In this document: positions 42,458 through 51,639 of the stretch, piece by piece
Position numbering within the stretch: the stretch's first letter is position 1
How the letters are laid out: every line of letters starts with the position of its first letter
Assembly: GCA_945939115.1 (NCBI GenBank)
Contig: CAMEVC010000002.1
Coordinates: 62,001-126,000, forward strand
Reading direction: 5' to 3'
From: an uncultured Eubacterium sp.
GTDB taxonomy: Bacteria > Bacillota > Clostridia > Lachnospirales > Lachnospiraceae
DNA length: 64,000 bases
Notes under the pieces: generated by a model
Told to the model about the DNA's origin: nothing
The model's database searches: none
Seen by the model: the letters and a program-made list of their open reading frames with translations, nothing else
Program-made: the position numbers and the translations under genes

Positions 42458-44125
42458 TTAATGTCCTTCTGCAATCTGTCTCGCATGCTCAATGGCAGCA
42501 TCAATATTAGCACAGAAATTGTCTCTTCCTATCTCATCAGCAAATCCGGAATGCTCCATAACTGACATCGGCTGCTCATTTACATGTGAAAGAATCATAA
42601 CTGCACCATGCTTCTTACATACACTGTGAATATTTCTGAGTGACCTTAAAGCTGTAACATCCATTGCCGGAACGCCACGCATTCTCACAATTACAGCCTT
42701 TGCTCCTGAAACCGTCTGGATGTCCAGGAACTTATCTGCAGCAGCAAAAAACATTGGGCCATTAACCTCGTAAACAAGGGTATTCTTAGGTACTTCCTTC
42801 AGATTGATGCTGTCAGGGTCATTGTCCTCATCAATATTTTCACCAATATATTTCCAGCTCTTAACCTCTGTTACATCCGCCATTCTCTTGAGGAACAGAA
42901 GTGCTGTAAGCACCACTCCTACCTCAATGGCAACCACTAAATCAAACATAACTGTGAGTACTGCTGTTGTGATAAGAACAAGAATATCACTCTTTGGCGA
43001 AGTCCTGCACAGTGATACCATCTCTCTCCAGCCGCTCATATTGTACGCAACCATAAAAAGAATTGCTGCTATCGCCGGCATTGGTATCCATGCAGCATAC
43101 GGCATAAGCACTACTAATATGAGAAGAAGTGTAACTGAATGAACCATTCCTGCAATAGGAGTACGTCCTCCGTTCTTTACATTGGCTGCAGTTCTCGCAA
43201 TTGCACCTGTAGCCGGGATTCCGCCAAATAATGCTGATACGAGGTTTCCTGCGCCCTGGGCAACAAGCTCCATATTAGGTTTATGTCTGCTTCCTATCAT
43301 ACCGTCAGAAACAACGCATGAGAGCAGCGACTCAATTCCGGCAAGAACTGCTATTGTGAATGCGTCAGGTAAAAGGTCCTTAACCATGCCAAAGCTTACA
43401 TTCGGGACACTGATTCCCGGTAATTTGCTTGAAATTGTATACAAATCCCCAATAGTTTTTGCCTGCATTCCCAGTTTAACCATAATAACAGAAACTATAA
43501 CAGCTACCAGTGACGCCGGTATTTTGTCAAGTTTCTTAAAGCGAGGCCATATAATCAGAATAGCCAGTGCCACGATTCCCACGACAAGTGCCTGCCAGTT
43601 AAATGTATCTATACATGTTCCAACCGCTTTTAACTTGTCGACTGTATCAATTGTCTCTCCATTATAAGCGGCAAAATCAAGTCCAAGAAAATCCTTTATC
43701 TGTCCGGCTACTATTGTAACTGCAATACCAAATGTAAATCCTGTTGTAATTGTATATGGAATAAACTTTATCAGGTTTCCAAATTTCAGAAATCCCATAA
43801 TTATAAGAATTATTCCTGCCATAATAGTTGCAATAATAAGTCCGTCCATTCCGTTCTTTGCAACAATACCTGCGACAATAGTTGCAAATGCTGCTGTTGG
43901 CCCTGCAATCTGGACACGGCTTCCGCCTAAGAATGATATGACAAACCCTGCAAATATTGCTGTGTAGATACCCTGCTCAGGTCCGACGCCTGAAGCTAAT
44001 GCAAGGGCTATAGACAGTGGCAGCGCTATAATCGCCACAATAATTCCTGCAATAACATCGTTAACAAACTGTTTCTTTGAATATGTCTTCATGACATCAA
44101 ATAGCTTTGGTACAAATTGATTCAT
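42458..44125 (-). CDS. SulP family anion permease with STAS domain
   Basis: The ATG at 44125 follows AAGGGG and is preferred to 44161. The 555-residue protein has the SulP transmembrane core (SIALALASGVGPEQGIYTAIF shown as GVGPEQGIYTAI; GPTAAFATIVAGI; IPATGAIARTAANVKNGGRTP) and a C-terminal STAS domain (about 440-550, with MDVTALRSLRNI). It moves sulfate, bicarbonate or dicarboxylates; which one cannot be told. It precedes the MATE gene by three bases, so they are co-transcribed. Confidence 0.92.
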   Translation of the reverse strand: MNQFVPKLFDVMKTYSKKQFVNDVIAGIIVAIIALPLSIALALASGVGPEQGIYTAIFAGFVISFLGGSRVQIAGPTAAFATIVAGIVAKNGMDGLIIATIMAGIILIIMGFLKFGNLIKFIPYTITTGFTFGIAVTIVAGQIKDFLGLDFAAYNGETIDTVDKLKAVGTCIDTFNWQALVVGIVALAILIIWPRFKKLDKIPASLVAVIVSVIMVKLGMQAKTIGDLYTISSKLPGISVPNVSFGMVKDLLPDAFTIAVLAGIESLLSCVVSDGMIGSRHKPNMELVAQGAGNLVSALFGGIPATGAIARTAANVKNGGRTPIAGMVHSVTLLLILVVLMPYAAWIPMPAIAAILFMVAYNMSGWREMVSLCRTSPKSDILVLITTAVLTVMFDLVVAIEVGVVLTALLFLKRMADVTEVKSWKYIGENIDEDNDPDSINLKEVPKNTLVYEVNGPMFFAAADKFLDIQTVSGAKAVIVRMRGVPAMDVTALRSLRNIHSVCKKHGAVMILSHVNEQPMSVMEHSGFADEIGRDNFCANIDAAIEHARQIAEGH

Positions 44126-44200
44126 TGTTTTCCCCTTGTGGTTTAACCACATTTCCCTCATATTTTAATAAAAAATGTATCTTGGCACTAACGAATAAAT

Positions 44201-44234
44201 AAGGCTGCACACCTTTTATTAGCTGTGCAACCTT
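44201..44234. terminator. Stem-loop between SulP and the lipoprotein gene
   Basis: AAGG-TGCACA and TGTGC-CCTT pair with one internal mismatch on each side around an AT-rich loop. It lies about 40 bases after the stop codon of the trigger-factor-like gene on the minus strand. Confidence 0.55.
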
Positions 44235-44272
44235 AGAACCGTCAAACATTTATCTATTATATTATTCACGTG

Positions 44273-45457
44273 TTACTGTGCTGTTGATGTATCATTGATT
44301 GTTACATTCTCACAGATATATTCTGTTACTTTCTGGTAAAGTACCTGATATCCGATTTCTGAATTCATCGTTCTGCCATAAGTATCGAGAATCTCCTGAT
44401 ATCCGTTATATCCATAGTATGCAGCAAGTTCTTCACCTGTTGAATTGATTTCTTCAGCCTCAACTGTAATATTATTATCTGCTGCAATTATTGTTATAAT
44501 CATCTTCTGTAAAAGATACTGCTTGGCATAATCCTCTGCGTACTCATTAAATGCATCCAAAGTCTCAAAACCATATGCACTCTTAAGATATTCTTCCTTT
44601 GATGAATAACTTGAGCTGTATGATTCATACTCCGCATCCACATTGCTGTTAAGGGTTTTTAAAAGTTCCTCAAGCTCCTCACTTGGATACTCTGTAACAT
44701 CAAGTCCCTCTATCATAGCAGAATATGCTGATTCAAAAATTTCACTTGCCTTGGCTGATGCTGCCTGTGTGTCAAGATAAGACTTAATATAGTCCCTTAA
44801 CTGATCCACTGTAGTGAGCGAATCATCCTCAAGTCCTAACTTAGTTGCATTAGCAACCACCCATTCATCTGAGAGTTCCGGAACTACTGTCTCCTGAATA
44901 TTCTTAACTGTTACTGTAAATATAACATTCTTTCCGGCAAGATCTGATGAAAAATAATCATCCGGGAATTTACAAGGAATATCTGTCTCCTTACCTACAG
45001 TTAAACCTGCAAGTCCCTTGTCAAGGTCATCAATAAGCTTTCCTGAACCTATAGTGTATGTCACATCTGTTGCTGTTCCGCCCGAAAATGCTGTTCCATC
45101 AAGCTTTCCGCTGTAATCGAGTGTTATCACGTCTCCAGACTTAGTAGTTCCGGTTGTAACAGCATTAGTTGTAGCAGTTGTCTCTAACATACTGTTAATA
45201 TAATCTTCCACATCCTTATCTGTTACCACATAATCAGATAATACGCAGTCAACTGATATACCCTTCCATTCAGGAACAGTAACATACTTCTTATATACAT
45301 CCGCATTAGATGTAATAGTTCCCGCATACTCTGCTGCATCAATTTCAGCATTAACAGTAGAAGGTGTTTTATCAGTATCTTTTTTCTTAGAATCGCATGC
45401 TACCAGAGAAGCTGTCATTGCAGCTACAAGTAACACACTGAATAACTTCTTTTTCAT
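44273..45457 (-). CDS. Trigger-factor-like lipoprotein with FKBP domain
   Basis: The ATG at 45457 (GAGG six bases upstream) gives a lipoprotein signal MKKKLFSVLLVAAMTASLVAC with the lipid-carrying cysteine at 21. An FKBP-type peptidyl-prolyl isomerase domain follows (about 105-185, SGDVITLDYSGKLDGTAFSGG), then the helical C-terminal domain of trigger factor (about 200-390). The ribosome-binding tail of cytoplasmic trigger factor is replaced by the lipobox. It probably folds secreted proteins on the outside of the membrane, like PrsA. The gene stands alone. Confidence 0.88.
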   Translation of the reverse strand: MKKKLFSVLLVAAMTASLVACDSKKKDTDKTPSTVNAEIDAAEYAGTITSNADVYKKYVTVPEWKGISVDCVLSDYVVTDKDVEDYINSMLETTATTNAVTTGTTKSGDVITLDYSGKLDGTAFSGGTATDVTYTIGSGKLIDDLDKGLAGLTVGKETDIPCKFPDDYFSSDLAGKNVIFTVTVKNIQETVVPELSDEWVVANATKLGLEDDSLTTVDQLRDYIKSYLDTQAASAKASEIFESAYSAMIEGLDVTEYPSEELEELLKTLNSNVDAEYESYSSSYSSKEEYLKSAYGFETLDAFNEYAEDYAKQYLLQKMIITIIAADNNITVEAEEINSTGEELAAYYGYNGYQEILDTYGRTMNSEIGYQVLYQKVTEYICENVTINDTSTAQ

Positions 45458-45585
45458 ATACATCCTCATTTCTATATTCATAAACATTTGCCGCATAATA
45501 GCAAGCTTTATATTTATAGCACAAATATAGTAAAAATAAAAGTAATTTCACATTAATTTCACTTTTTTATATTACGGATGGCTGT

Positions 45586-45591
45586 TATAAT
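45586..45591 (+). promoter_or_regulatory. Extended -10 promoter of apbE
   Basis: TATAAT preceded by TGT gives an extended -10 box; the -35 region is weak. Transcription would start near 45598, about 64 bases before the apbE ATG. Confidence 0.5.
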
Positions 45592-45620
45592 CTTAATATG
45601 TTTAATAACAGAATGAATAT

Positions 45621-45665
45621 ATGGAGGATAAGGTCACCTTTTTATGTGACATCACATTTGTATGA
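45621..45665 (+). CDS. Possible 14-residue leader peptide overlapping apbE start
   Basis: ATG at 45621 opens MEDKVTFLCDITFV, which ends in a TGA overlapping the apbE ATG (ATGA). apbE itself has no ribosome binding site at normal distance; the only GGAGG (45623-45627) is 34 bases upstream, inside this frame. A GTCAC/GTGAC hairpin (45633-45650) lies between. The frame may couple translation to apbE. It could equally be chance. Confidence 0.3.
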   Translation: MEDKVTFLCDITFV

Positions 45666-46693
45666 ATAAGAAACTACATCTACGTTTATTTACAACGTTT
45701 CTGGCTATATCCATAATCTTGTCCGGTCTTATACCGTTATCAGGCTGCCAAAAACCTCAGGTTACACTCTCAACTCCAGAGACAGTGAGCGGTTTTAAGA
45801 TTAATACATTTGTTAAGATTGATTCATATACAAGTATATCAAGAGATAAGCTGAACGAAGCACTTAACCTGTGCGACTACTATGAGAATATTTTCTCAAG
45901 AACCATGGAGTCCAGTGAACTTTACAGGGTTAATAAAGAACAGACTGCAGATATATCCAGCGAGTTATATGAGCTAATCAACACCGGGCTTCAATATTGC
46001 CATCTAAGCAACGGTGCTTTTGATATTACAATCGGGAGTGTCTCAAGTCTCTGGGATTTTACAGCAGATGCCCCCAGAGTTCCCGATGCTTCTCTTATTG
46101 AAGATGCTCTCAGATATGTTGATTATACCCAAATAAGTGTTACAGACAATGAAGACGGAACCTACACACTTAATAAGCCTGAGGGAGTCATATTAGACCT
46201 CGGCGCAGTTGCCAAAGGGTACATTGCTGACAGAATTAAGGATTTTCTTGAAGAAAATGGAGTCAAACGTGCTATAATCAATCTTGGTGGCAATGTTTTA
46301 TGCATCGGAAAGAAGACCAACTCTGATAATTTCGGAATTGGTGTGAGAAAGCCCTTTGCTGATAACAATGAAATTCTGGTTGCGCTTTCTATTGATGACA
46401 GTTCTGTAGTCTCCTCCGGCAATTATGAGCGTTACTTCTACTCTGAGGACGGTACATTTTACCATCACATACTTAACCCGAAGACTGGTTATTCCTACGA
46501 CAATGATTTGTCTGATGTCACAATACTGTCTAAGGATTCCCTGACTGGCGACTGCCTTAGCACCACAGCTTTCTGTCTTGGGCTTGATGAGGGTATGAAG
46601 CTTATCGAAAGTATCGAGGGTATCGAGGCCATATTTGTTACAAATGAGGGGGACATCCACTACAGCAGCGGTGCAAAAGCCTATATAATGTGA
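45662..46693 (+). CDS. apbE: ApbE-type FAD:protein FMN transferase, lipoprotein
   Basis: A 343-residue ApbE with a lipoprotein signal (lipobox LSGC, C29). It has the family's flavin-binding and metal motifs: SNGAFDITIGSVSSLWDF, LDLGAVAKGYIADRI (about 180), NLGGNVLCIG (about 205), and the C-terminal TGDCLSTTAFCLG. It attaches FMN to threonine residues of extracytoplasmic domains such as RnfG/NqrC or other flavinylated redox proteins. No flavinylated partner is encoded in the window. The start is the first ATG after an in-frame stop. Confidence 0.93.
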   Translation: MNKKLHLRLFTTFLAISIILSGLIPLSGCQKPQVTLSTPETVSGFKINTFVKIDSYTSISRDKLNEALNLCDYYENIFSRTMESSELYRVNKEQTADISSELYELINTGLQYCHLSNGAFDITIGSVSSLWDFTADAPRVPDASLIEDALRYVDYTQISVTDNEDGTYTLNKPEGVILDLGAVAKGYIADRIKDFLEENGVKRAIINLGGNVLCIGKKTNSDNFGIGVRKPFADNNEILVALSIDDSSVVSSGNYERYFYSEDGTFYHHILNPKTGYSYDNDLSDVTILSKDSLTGDCLSTTAFCLGLDEGMKLIESIEGIEAIFVTNEGDIHYSSGAKAYIM

Positions 46694-46721
46694 ATTTAAA
46701 TTACAGATTGGAGAAAAGATA

Positions 46722-47462
46722 ATGATAAGACTAATGTTTATAGTTATATATGCAATAATAATAGTATTTGTGAGCCTTATAATGCTTCCGACATTCTGGC
46801 TCATAGGAAAGTTTAATAAGGAGGCAAAAGACCGCGGAAGTCTTCGGTTCGTTCAAGGTGTTTTCAAGATTGTTCTGTTTATATCAGGAGTTTCAACTAC
46901 TGTTAAAGGCCTTGAGAACCTTCCGGAAGCTGATGATGATGCCGTGCTGTTTATTGGCAATCATCATGGTTTCTTCGATATAATTATTTCTTACACATAT
47001 ATGAAGCCTAGAACAGGCTATGTATCCAAGAAAGAGATTGAGAAAGTACCGCTCCTGAATATCTGGATGAAATATCTGTACTGTCTTTTCCTTGACCGTG
47101 ACAATATGAAGGAAGGTCTTAAGACAATCCTTACAGGAATTGACTATATCAAGTCAGGTACGTCTATTGTTATTTTCCCAGAAGGTACAAGAAACAAGAG
47201 TACTGACGGTGTTCTTCCTTTTCATGCCGGAAGCTTCAAGCTCGCTGAGAAATCCGGATGTAAGATTATTCCTATGGTACAGAATAATACTGCAGCCGTT
47301 CTGGAAGATCATTTCCCTTTTTTCAAGAAAACGCACACAGTTCTTGAATTTGGAAAACCTATTGATGTATCTTCGCTTGACCGTGAACAGAAAAAAACTC
47401 TCTCTGCTGATGTCCATGCAATCATTGAAGAAATGTACGAAAAGAACAAGGCACTTGTATGA
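46722..47462 (+). CDS. plsC: 1-acyl-sn-glycerol-3-phosphate acyltransferase
   Basis: A 246-residue PlsC-family enzyme with one N-terminal membrane helix (about 3-27), the catalytic NHHGFFDI block (about 84-91, H-x4-D) and the substrate block FPEGTRNKS (about 155-163). It adds the second acyl chain to lysophosphatidic acid in phospholipid synthesis. It starts after TTGGAG and lies 28 bases after apbE, so co-transcription is possible. Confidence 0.93.
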   Translation: MIRLMFIVIYAIIIVFVSLIMLPTFWLIGKFNKEAKDRGSLRFVQGVFKIVLFISGVSTTVKGLENLPEADDDAVLFIGNHHGFFDIIISYTYMKPRTGYVSKKEIEKVPLLNIWMKYLYCLFLDRDNMKEGLKTILTGIDYIKSGTSIVIFPEGTRNKSTDGVLPFHAGSFKLAEKSGCKIIPMVQNNTAAVLEDHFPFFKKTHTVLEFGKPIDVSSLDREQKKTLSADVHAIIEEMYEKNKALV

Positions 47463-47530
47463 TTTTTACACCATATAATATAAGCCAGTAATCCACAATC
47501 CATTTGGTTAATATATATGTATATTTGTAA

Positions 47531-47557
47531 AAAACATTTGCAATCGGCAAATGTTTT
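47531..47557. terminator. Terminator after plsC
   Basis: AAAACATTTGC and GCAAATGTTTT form a perfect 11-base stem with a 5-base loop, 69 bases beyond the plsC stop. Confidence 0.7.
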
Positions 47558-47614
47558 GATATAATTGTCAAGTATGAATATTTACATGATAAGATAATAT
47601 AAGGAGTATAAAAT

Positions 47615-48058
47615 ATGCAACCTTGGGTTATTGTTTTACTAGTAGTCATTGCTGTTTTAATTGCTGCGCTTGTAGCGCTCACTATTTTAGGTAGAAAACT
47701 TCAGAAGAAACAGGAAGCGAACAACGCTCAGCTTGAAGCTGCTAAGCAGGTTATGTCAATGCTTGTCATCGATAAGAAGAACATGAAACTTAAAGAAGCC
47801 GGTCTTCCTAAGATGGTTCTTGAGCAGACACCAAAAGCTTTAAGAGGTCGTAAGATGCCTATCGTAAAGGCAAAGATAGGGCCAAAGGTTATGTCTCTCA
47901 TGTGTGATCCTAAGGTGTTTGAACAGATTCCGGTTAAAGCTGAAATTAAAGCTGAGGTAAGCGGCATCTATATTATGGGTATTAAGTCCGTTCGTGGTGG
48001 TAAGATTGTAGTACCTGAGAAGAAAAAGAAGGGACTTTTCAAGAAAAAGAATAAATAA
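47615..48058 (+). CDS. Small membrane-anchored protein, conserved, unknown function
   Basis: The 147-residue protein starts after AAGGAG. An N-terminal membrane helix (about 4-26, VIVLLVVIAVLIAALVAL) is followed by a basic region (RKLQKKQE), a globular part (KMVLEQTPKALRGRKMPIVKAKIGP, cited as TPKALRGRKMPIVKAK) and a strongly basic tail (PEKKKKGLFKKKNK). I cannot name the family. It is monocistronic, between two terminators. Confidence 0.7.
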   Translation: MQPWVIVLLVVIAVLIAALVALTILGRKLQKKQEANNAQLEAAKQVMSMLVIDKKNMKLKEAGLPKMVLEQTPKALRGRKMPIVKAKIGPKVMSLMCDPKVFEQIPVKAEIKAEVSGIYIMGIKSVRGGKIVVPEKKKKGLFKKKNK

Positions 48059-48062
48059 CAAC

Positions 48063-48093
48063 AAAGAGGCTGTATGAAACAGCCTCTTTTTTT
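48063..48093 (+). terminator. Strong intrinsic terminator
   Basis: AAAGAGGCTGT and ACAGCCTCTTT pair perfectly over 11 bases with a 5-base loop, followed by a T run. It serves the small membrane protein gene just upstream. Confidence 0.85.
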
Positions 48094-48154
48094 AATTAGC
48101 ATAGTCACTGCTCAGAGAAAAATGCTTGGATTGAAACTTACTATATCTTAGTAA

Positions 48155-49606
48155 TTAATCAGTCAGCTTATGAAGAAGTGACATCTTCATTTCATAATAT
48201 GCCGGACTCATGTCAAGATAGTGGTTATGAGGATTCTCAAAACGCTGCTCTTCTTCCCATATATTATTATCCAGCTGTTCCTGGACATACTTCTTTATAT
48301 CATCAATTGACACTTTTTCCATGACACGTTTGCCATCCTTAACAACAAGCTGCTGAAGAGGCATAGCTGTACAGTTCTCAAAGTATCTGTTTTTCCATGG
48401 TTTTACAGGGTCAACATAACGGTAAGGCTGTGAAAGATCAACTTCCTCATCAGCCCCTGTTATAAGGTCTGCTATTGCCTTCTTATTCTCATCATATATT
48501 CTGTAAACCTTCTTAAGACCAGGATTAGTTATTTTCTCAACATTTTCAGATATCTTAATTCTTGGCTGGAATACCCCATTCTCCTCAACCGCGGCAATCT
48601 TATATACCGCGCCAAATACCGGATCAGACTTGGCAGTTATAAGCCTCTCTCCTACGCCAAAACTGTCAATACATCCGCCCTGCTCAAGAATAGACATGAT
48701 TGTAAATTCATCAAGACTGTTTGATACAACTATTTTACAGTCAGTAAGCCCGGCCTCATCCAGCATCTTCCTTACCTTCTTAGAAAGATAAGCGAGGTCT
48801 CCGCTGTCAAGACGAATTCCTTTAAGACGCTTTCCCATAGGTTCAAGTACTTCTTTAGCACATCTGATAGCATTAGGTATTCCAGATTTAACAACATCAT
48901 ATGTATCTACAAGAAGAACTGTCGCATCAGGATAATTCTCTGCATAATGCTTAAATGCTTCAAATTCATCTCTGTAAAACATTACCCAGCTATGTGCCAT
49001 TGTACCGCTTATAGGAATGTCAAACATCTGCCCGGCAAGAACCGTAGCAGTCCCAACTGCACCTCCGATATAGGCTGCTCTTGCTCCATAAACCGCTGCA
49101 TCCATGTTGTGTGCACGTCTTGCGCCAAAATCTGACACTGCACGTCCCTTGGCTGAGCGCACAATTCTTCTTGTCTTGGTTGCAATAAGAGACTGATGAT
49201 TTACCTGCAAAAGAATTGCCGTCTCTACAAGCTGCGCATCCAGAAGCGGGGCAACAACAGTAATTACCGGCTCATTAGGATACATTATCGTACCCTCAGG
49301 AAATGAATATATATCACCTGTAAACTTGAATTGTGAGAGATATTTAAGAAAATCTTCGCCAAAAAGCCCCTGATTTCTCAAATAATCTATATCATCCTCA
49401 TCAAAATGAAGATTTTCAATATATTCTATTATCTGCTCTAATCCTGCAAATATAGCATATCCGGCATTATCAGGATTCTTTCTGTAGAACACATCGAAAG
49501 CAACCCTTCTTTCCTTATCCTCATCCAGGAAATATCCATTGGCCATTGTCAACTCGTAAAAATCCATTACCATTGTAAGATTTCTCTCATCAAACTGTTT
49601 CTTCAT
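48155..49606 (-). CDS. pncB: Nicotinate phosphoribosyltransferase
   Basis: A 483-residue enzyme that joins nicotinate to PRPP in NAD salvage. Signatures include MVMDFYELTMANGYF at the start, FGARRAHNMDAA (about 160), the IRLDSGDLAYLSK block (about 280-292) and VSNSLDEFTI. Length matches the long PncB family found in Firmicutes. It is the last gene of the minus-strand series from ispE onward, 17 bases after the DUF1934 gene, with a GGAC ribosome binding site. Confidence 0.95.
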   Translation of the reverse strand: MKKQFDERNLTMVMDFYELTMANGYFLDEDKERRVAFDVFYRKNPDNAGYAIFAGLEQIIEYIENLHFDEDDIDYLRNQGLFGEDFLKYLSQFKFTGDIYSFPEGTIMYPNEPVITVVAPLLDAQLVETAILLQVNHQSLIATKTRRIVRSAKGRAVSDFGARRAHNMDAAVYGARAAYIGGAVGTATVLAGQMFDIPISGTMAHSWVMFYRDEFEAFKHYAENYPDATVLLVDTYDVVKSGIPNAIRCAKEVLEPMGKRLKGIRLDSGDLAYLSKKVRKMLDEAGLTDCKIVVSNSLDEFTIMSILEQGGCIDSFGVGERLITAKSDPVFGAVYKIAAVEENGVFQPRIKISENVEKITNPGLKKVYRIYDENKKAIADLITGADEEVDLSQPYRYVDPVKPWKNRYFENCTAMPLQQLVVKDGKRVMEKVSIDDIKKYVQEQLDNNIWEEEQRFENPHNHYLDMSPAYYEMKMSLLHKLTD

Positions 49607-49623
49607 ACCGCTTGTCCTTTCTA

Positions 49624-50124
49624 TTATTCCTCTATTCTGAGATTCTCTGTTGTTATCGTTATCTGCATATCACAATCAGACAAATGTTCATAATTAAGTT
49701 CCATCCCATACACAAGATATATATCTATCGTACTCTCCGTGCGCTCTATTTCAAGCTGCTTTGTTGTAATTCCAAGGCTCATTCCCCCGTACGGAGTATG
49801 ATAAAATGTCATTGTCTTGTTTCCCGGCTGAAAAAGCATCTTCGTAGTAACCGCACCCTTTTTGGAAACCTCCACACAGTTATCATATATCTTAATCATA
49901 TTTGAGGAGCGCTCCTGTGAATCATCATAAACCTCCTCATACCTTATATATTCCTTACCATTCATAACCGAGTATGTTCCCACATTGATAACCTCAACAG
50001 CATCCTCTTCTGCCGCCACTAAAGTCTCATCCTCTCCGCCCTCCTGTGATGTCTCATAGGCTTCTGTCATGGTACCTGTATACAATCCTTTAATCTTAAT
50101 AAAGACCTTATCCTTATTATTCAA
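49624..50124 (-). CDS. DUF1934 family protein (YwiB-like)
   Basis: The gene uses TTG, eight bases after GGAGG. The 166-residue product has the DUF1934 beta-barrel pattern (IKIKGLY, GKEYIRYEEVYD, KGAVTTKMLFQPG, TPYGGMSLGI). A low-complexity acidic insert (about 25-45) is unusual. The family resembles fatty-acid-binding or lipocalin-like barrels, but its role is unknown. It lies 14 bases after spoIIR. Confidence 0.85.
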   Translation of the reverse strand: MNNKDKVFIKIKGLYTGTMTEAYETSQEGGEDETLVAAEEDAVEVINVGTYSVMNGKEYIRYEEVYDDSQERSSNMIKIYDNCVEVSKKGAVTTKMLFQPGNKTMTFYHTPYGGMSLGITTKQLEIERTESTIDIYLVYGMELNYEHLSDCDMQITITTENLRIEE

Positions 50125-50138
50125 TCATTTATCCTCCA

Positions 50139-50786
50139 TCATAATCCAAACAGCTCATTTAAAAATGTTAAATACTTGAATTTAATCTGACATCCCTTAT
50201 CAGTAACTGTCTTATATTCCTTCTCTGTAAGCACCCCTGCAAGCTTCTCCTTAGATTCTTCCGGAACAACTCCATAGACTGCATCTACAAAGCATAAGGG
50301 TGGATATAATACACACCACCAGTTTTTCCCTTCAGCCTCCCCGATATCAATTCTGAAAGCTTCATAGTATCCTGCTGGAAATGTGACATCGCCGTAGGAC
50401 TTAACCGGAAAATAACTTCTTTCAAAATATACCCTTACATCATCATCAAATCCATTATCTCTCAATGTACTGACAGCAACTTCCTTAATAGCTGCGCTTT
50501 CTTTCTCCAGAATATTTCTTGATTCATCAATAGATTCTGACTCTGAAAGCATAGGTCTTATGTAATCCACAACCGCCTGCTTAACCTTTAATTTAACTTC
50601 CTGGTCTTCCTCAGAATCACTGTCAGCCCGTACATGAAATCTTATAATACTTTCTGAAATCCCCTGAGTTACAGTTTCCAGACTTCTCATGTAAGTTACT
50701 CTATAGTACCCCACCAAAGATGAAATTACAATAACAAACATCAGAAGGTATGTAAGTCTTTTCCTGGTTTTATGCATTCTCTTCAT
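50139..50786 (-). CDS. spoIIR: Stage II sporulation protein R
   Basis: The 215-residue protein has an N-terminal membrane helix or signal (about 12-30) and the SpoIIR domain (IRFHVRADSDSEEDQEVKLKVK, cited as IRFHVRADSDS; YFPVKSYGDVTFPAGYYEAFRI, cited as FPAGYYEAFRI; NWWCVLYPPLCFVD). SpoIIR is secreted from the forespore and triggers activation of SigE in the mother cell. It starts after GGAGG. With spoIIID and the SipL-like gene it shows that the organism has a sporulation programme, at least in genotype. Confidence 0.93.
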   Translation of the reverse strand: MKRMHKTRKRLTYLLMFVIVISSLVGYYRVTYMRSLETVTQGISESIIRFHVRADSDSEEDQEVKLKVKQAVVDYIRPMLSESESIDESRNILEKESAAIKEVAVSTLRDNGFDDDVRVYFERSYFPVKSYGDVTFPAGYYEAFRIDIGEAEGKNWWCVLYPPLCFVDAVYGVVPEESKEKLAGVLTEKEYKTVTDKGCQIKFKYLTFLNELFGL

Positions 50787-50851
50787 AATAACTCCTCCAT
50801 GCTTTAATTATCTTCATGTCTGGAGTATATCCCGAAAATACAGAAATAAAC

Positions 50852-50880
50852 AAAAGGCTGGCTAAAAAAGCCAACCTTTT
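50852..50880. terminator. Terminator between gntR and spoIIR
   Basis: AAAAGGCTGGCT and AGCCAACCTTTT pair with one mismatch around a short A-rich loop. It lies 12 bases past the stop of the GntR gene, so it separates ispE-gntR from spoIIR. Confidence 0.8.
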
Positions 50881-50891
50881 AATCAAACTGA

Positions 50892-51560
50892 TTATTTATT
50901 GAGAAGTCTGATGATTCCCTTCTCCTGATTGGTAATATGTTGCCTGATTACAGTCTTGGTATTCTCTTCATCCTTCTTAGAGAGCTTGTTAATTATATCA
51001 TTATGCTCACTTATAAGGATAGAATGCGCCCTTGCGTCCTTTACATACTCAAGGCGGTATCTGTACATCTGCTCACGCAGATTATTGATAATCTGAATAA
51101 GTCTCTGATTCTCAGTCATAGCATATATAATATCGTGGAAACTTACATCTGCATCAACAATTGCCACGACATCCTTTGAAATAATAGCTGCCTCAAATCT
51201 CTTGTTGGCCTGCTTTAATTCCTCTATTCTCTCAGGTGTAACCTTACGGCAGGCAAGTTTAGCCGCAAGTTCCTCAAGTGCTGCACGTACCTCAAGGACA
51301 TCTCTCATGTCCTTCTCTGTTATATGAGCAACTTCTGCACCCTTTCTTGGAATCATTACAACAAGACCTTCTAGCTCTAATTTTCTTATTGCCTCTCTTA
51401 TAGGTGTTCTGCTGACACCAAGTTTCTGGGCAAGCTGAATCTCCATCAGTCTCTCCCCCGGCTCCATCTCCCCTCGAAGAATCGCCTGTCTTAAAGTATT
51501 AAAGACTACATCCCTTAATGGGAGATAATCATTCACATCCATCTTAAGTTCACCTTTCAT
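50892..51560 (-). CDS. GntR family regulator (FadR/FCD type)
   Basis: The 222-residue protein has the GntR winged helix-turn-helix (about 15-75, LREAILRGEMEPGERLMEIQLA, shown as GEMEPGERLMEIQLA; VSRTPIREAIRKLE) and an FCD ligand-binding domain with the metal-binding pattern D...H...H (SFHDIIYAM, then HNDII). It represses genes until an organic acid or sugar acid binds. Two starts are possible (51560 and 51542), each with a fair ribosome binding site. It lies 79 bases downstream of ispE. Confidence 0.88.
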   Translation of the reverse strand: MKGELKMDVNDYLPLRDVVFNTLRQAILRGEMEPGERLMEIQLAQKLGVSRTPIREAIRKLELEGLVVMIPRKGAEVAHITEKDMRDVLEVRAALEELAAKLACRKVTPERIEELKQANKRFEAAIISKDVVAIVDADVSFHDIIYAMTENQRLIQIINNLREQMYRYRLEYVKDARAHSILISEHNDIINKLSKKDEENTKTVIRQHITNQEKGIIRLLNK

Positions 51561-51639
51561 AATAAACTTTCCTTTCTCCTATTGATTTCTTATACTTCTG
51601 TTTGTTATATCTGCCTATTCATATAGAACAATCCTTGCA

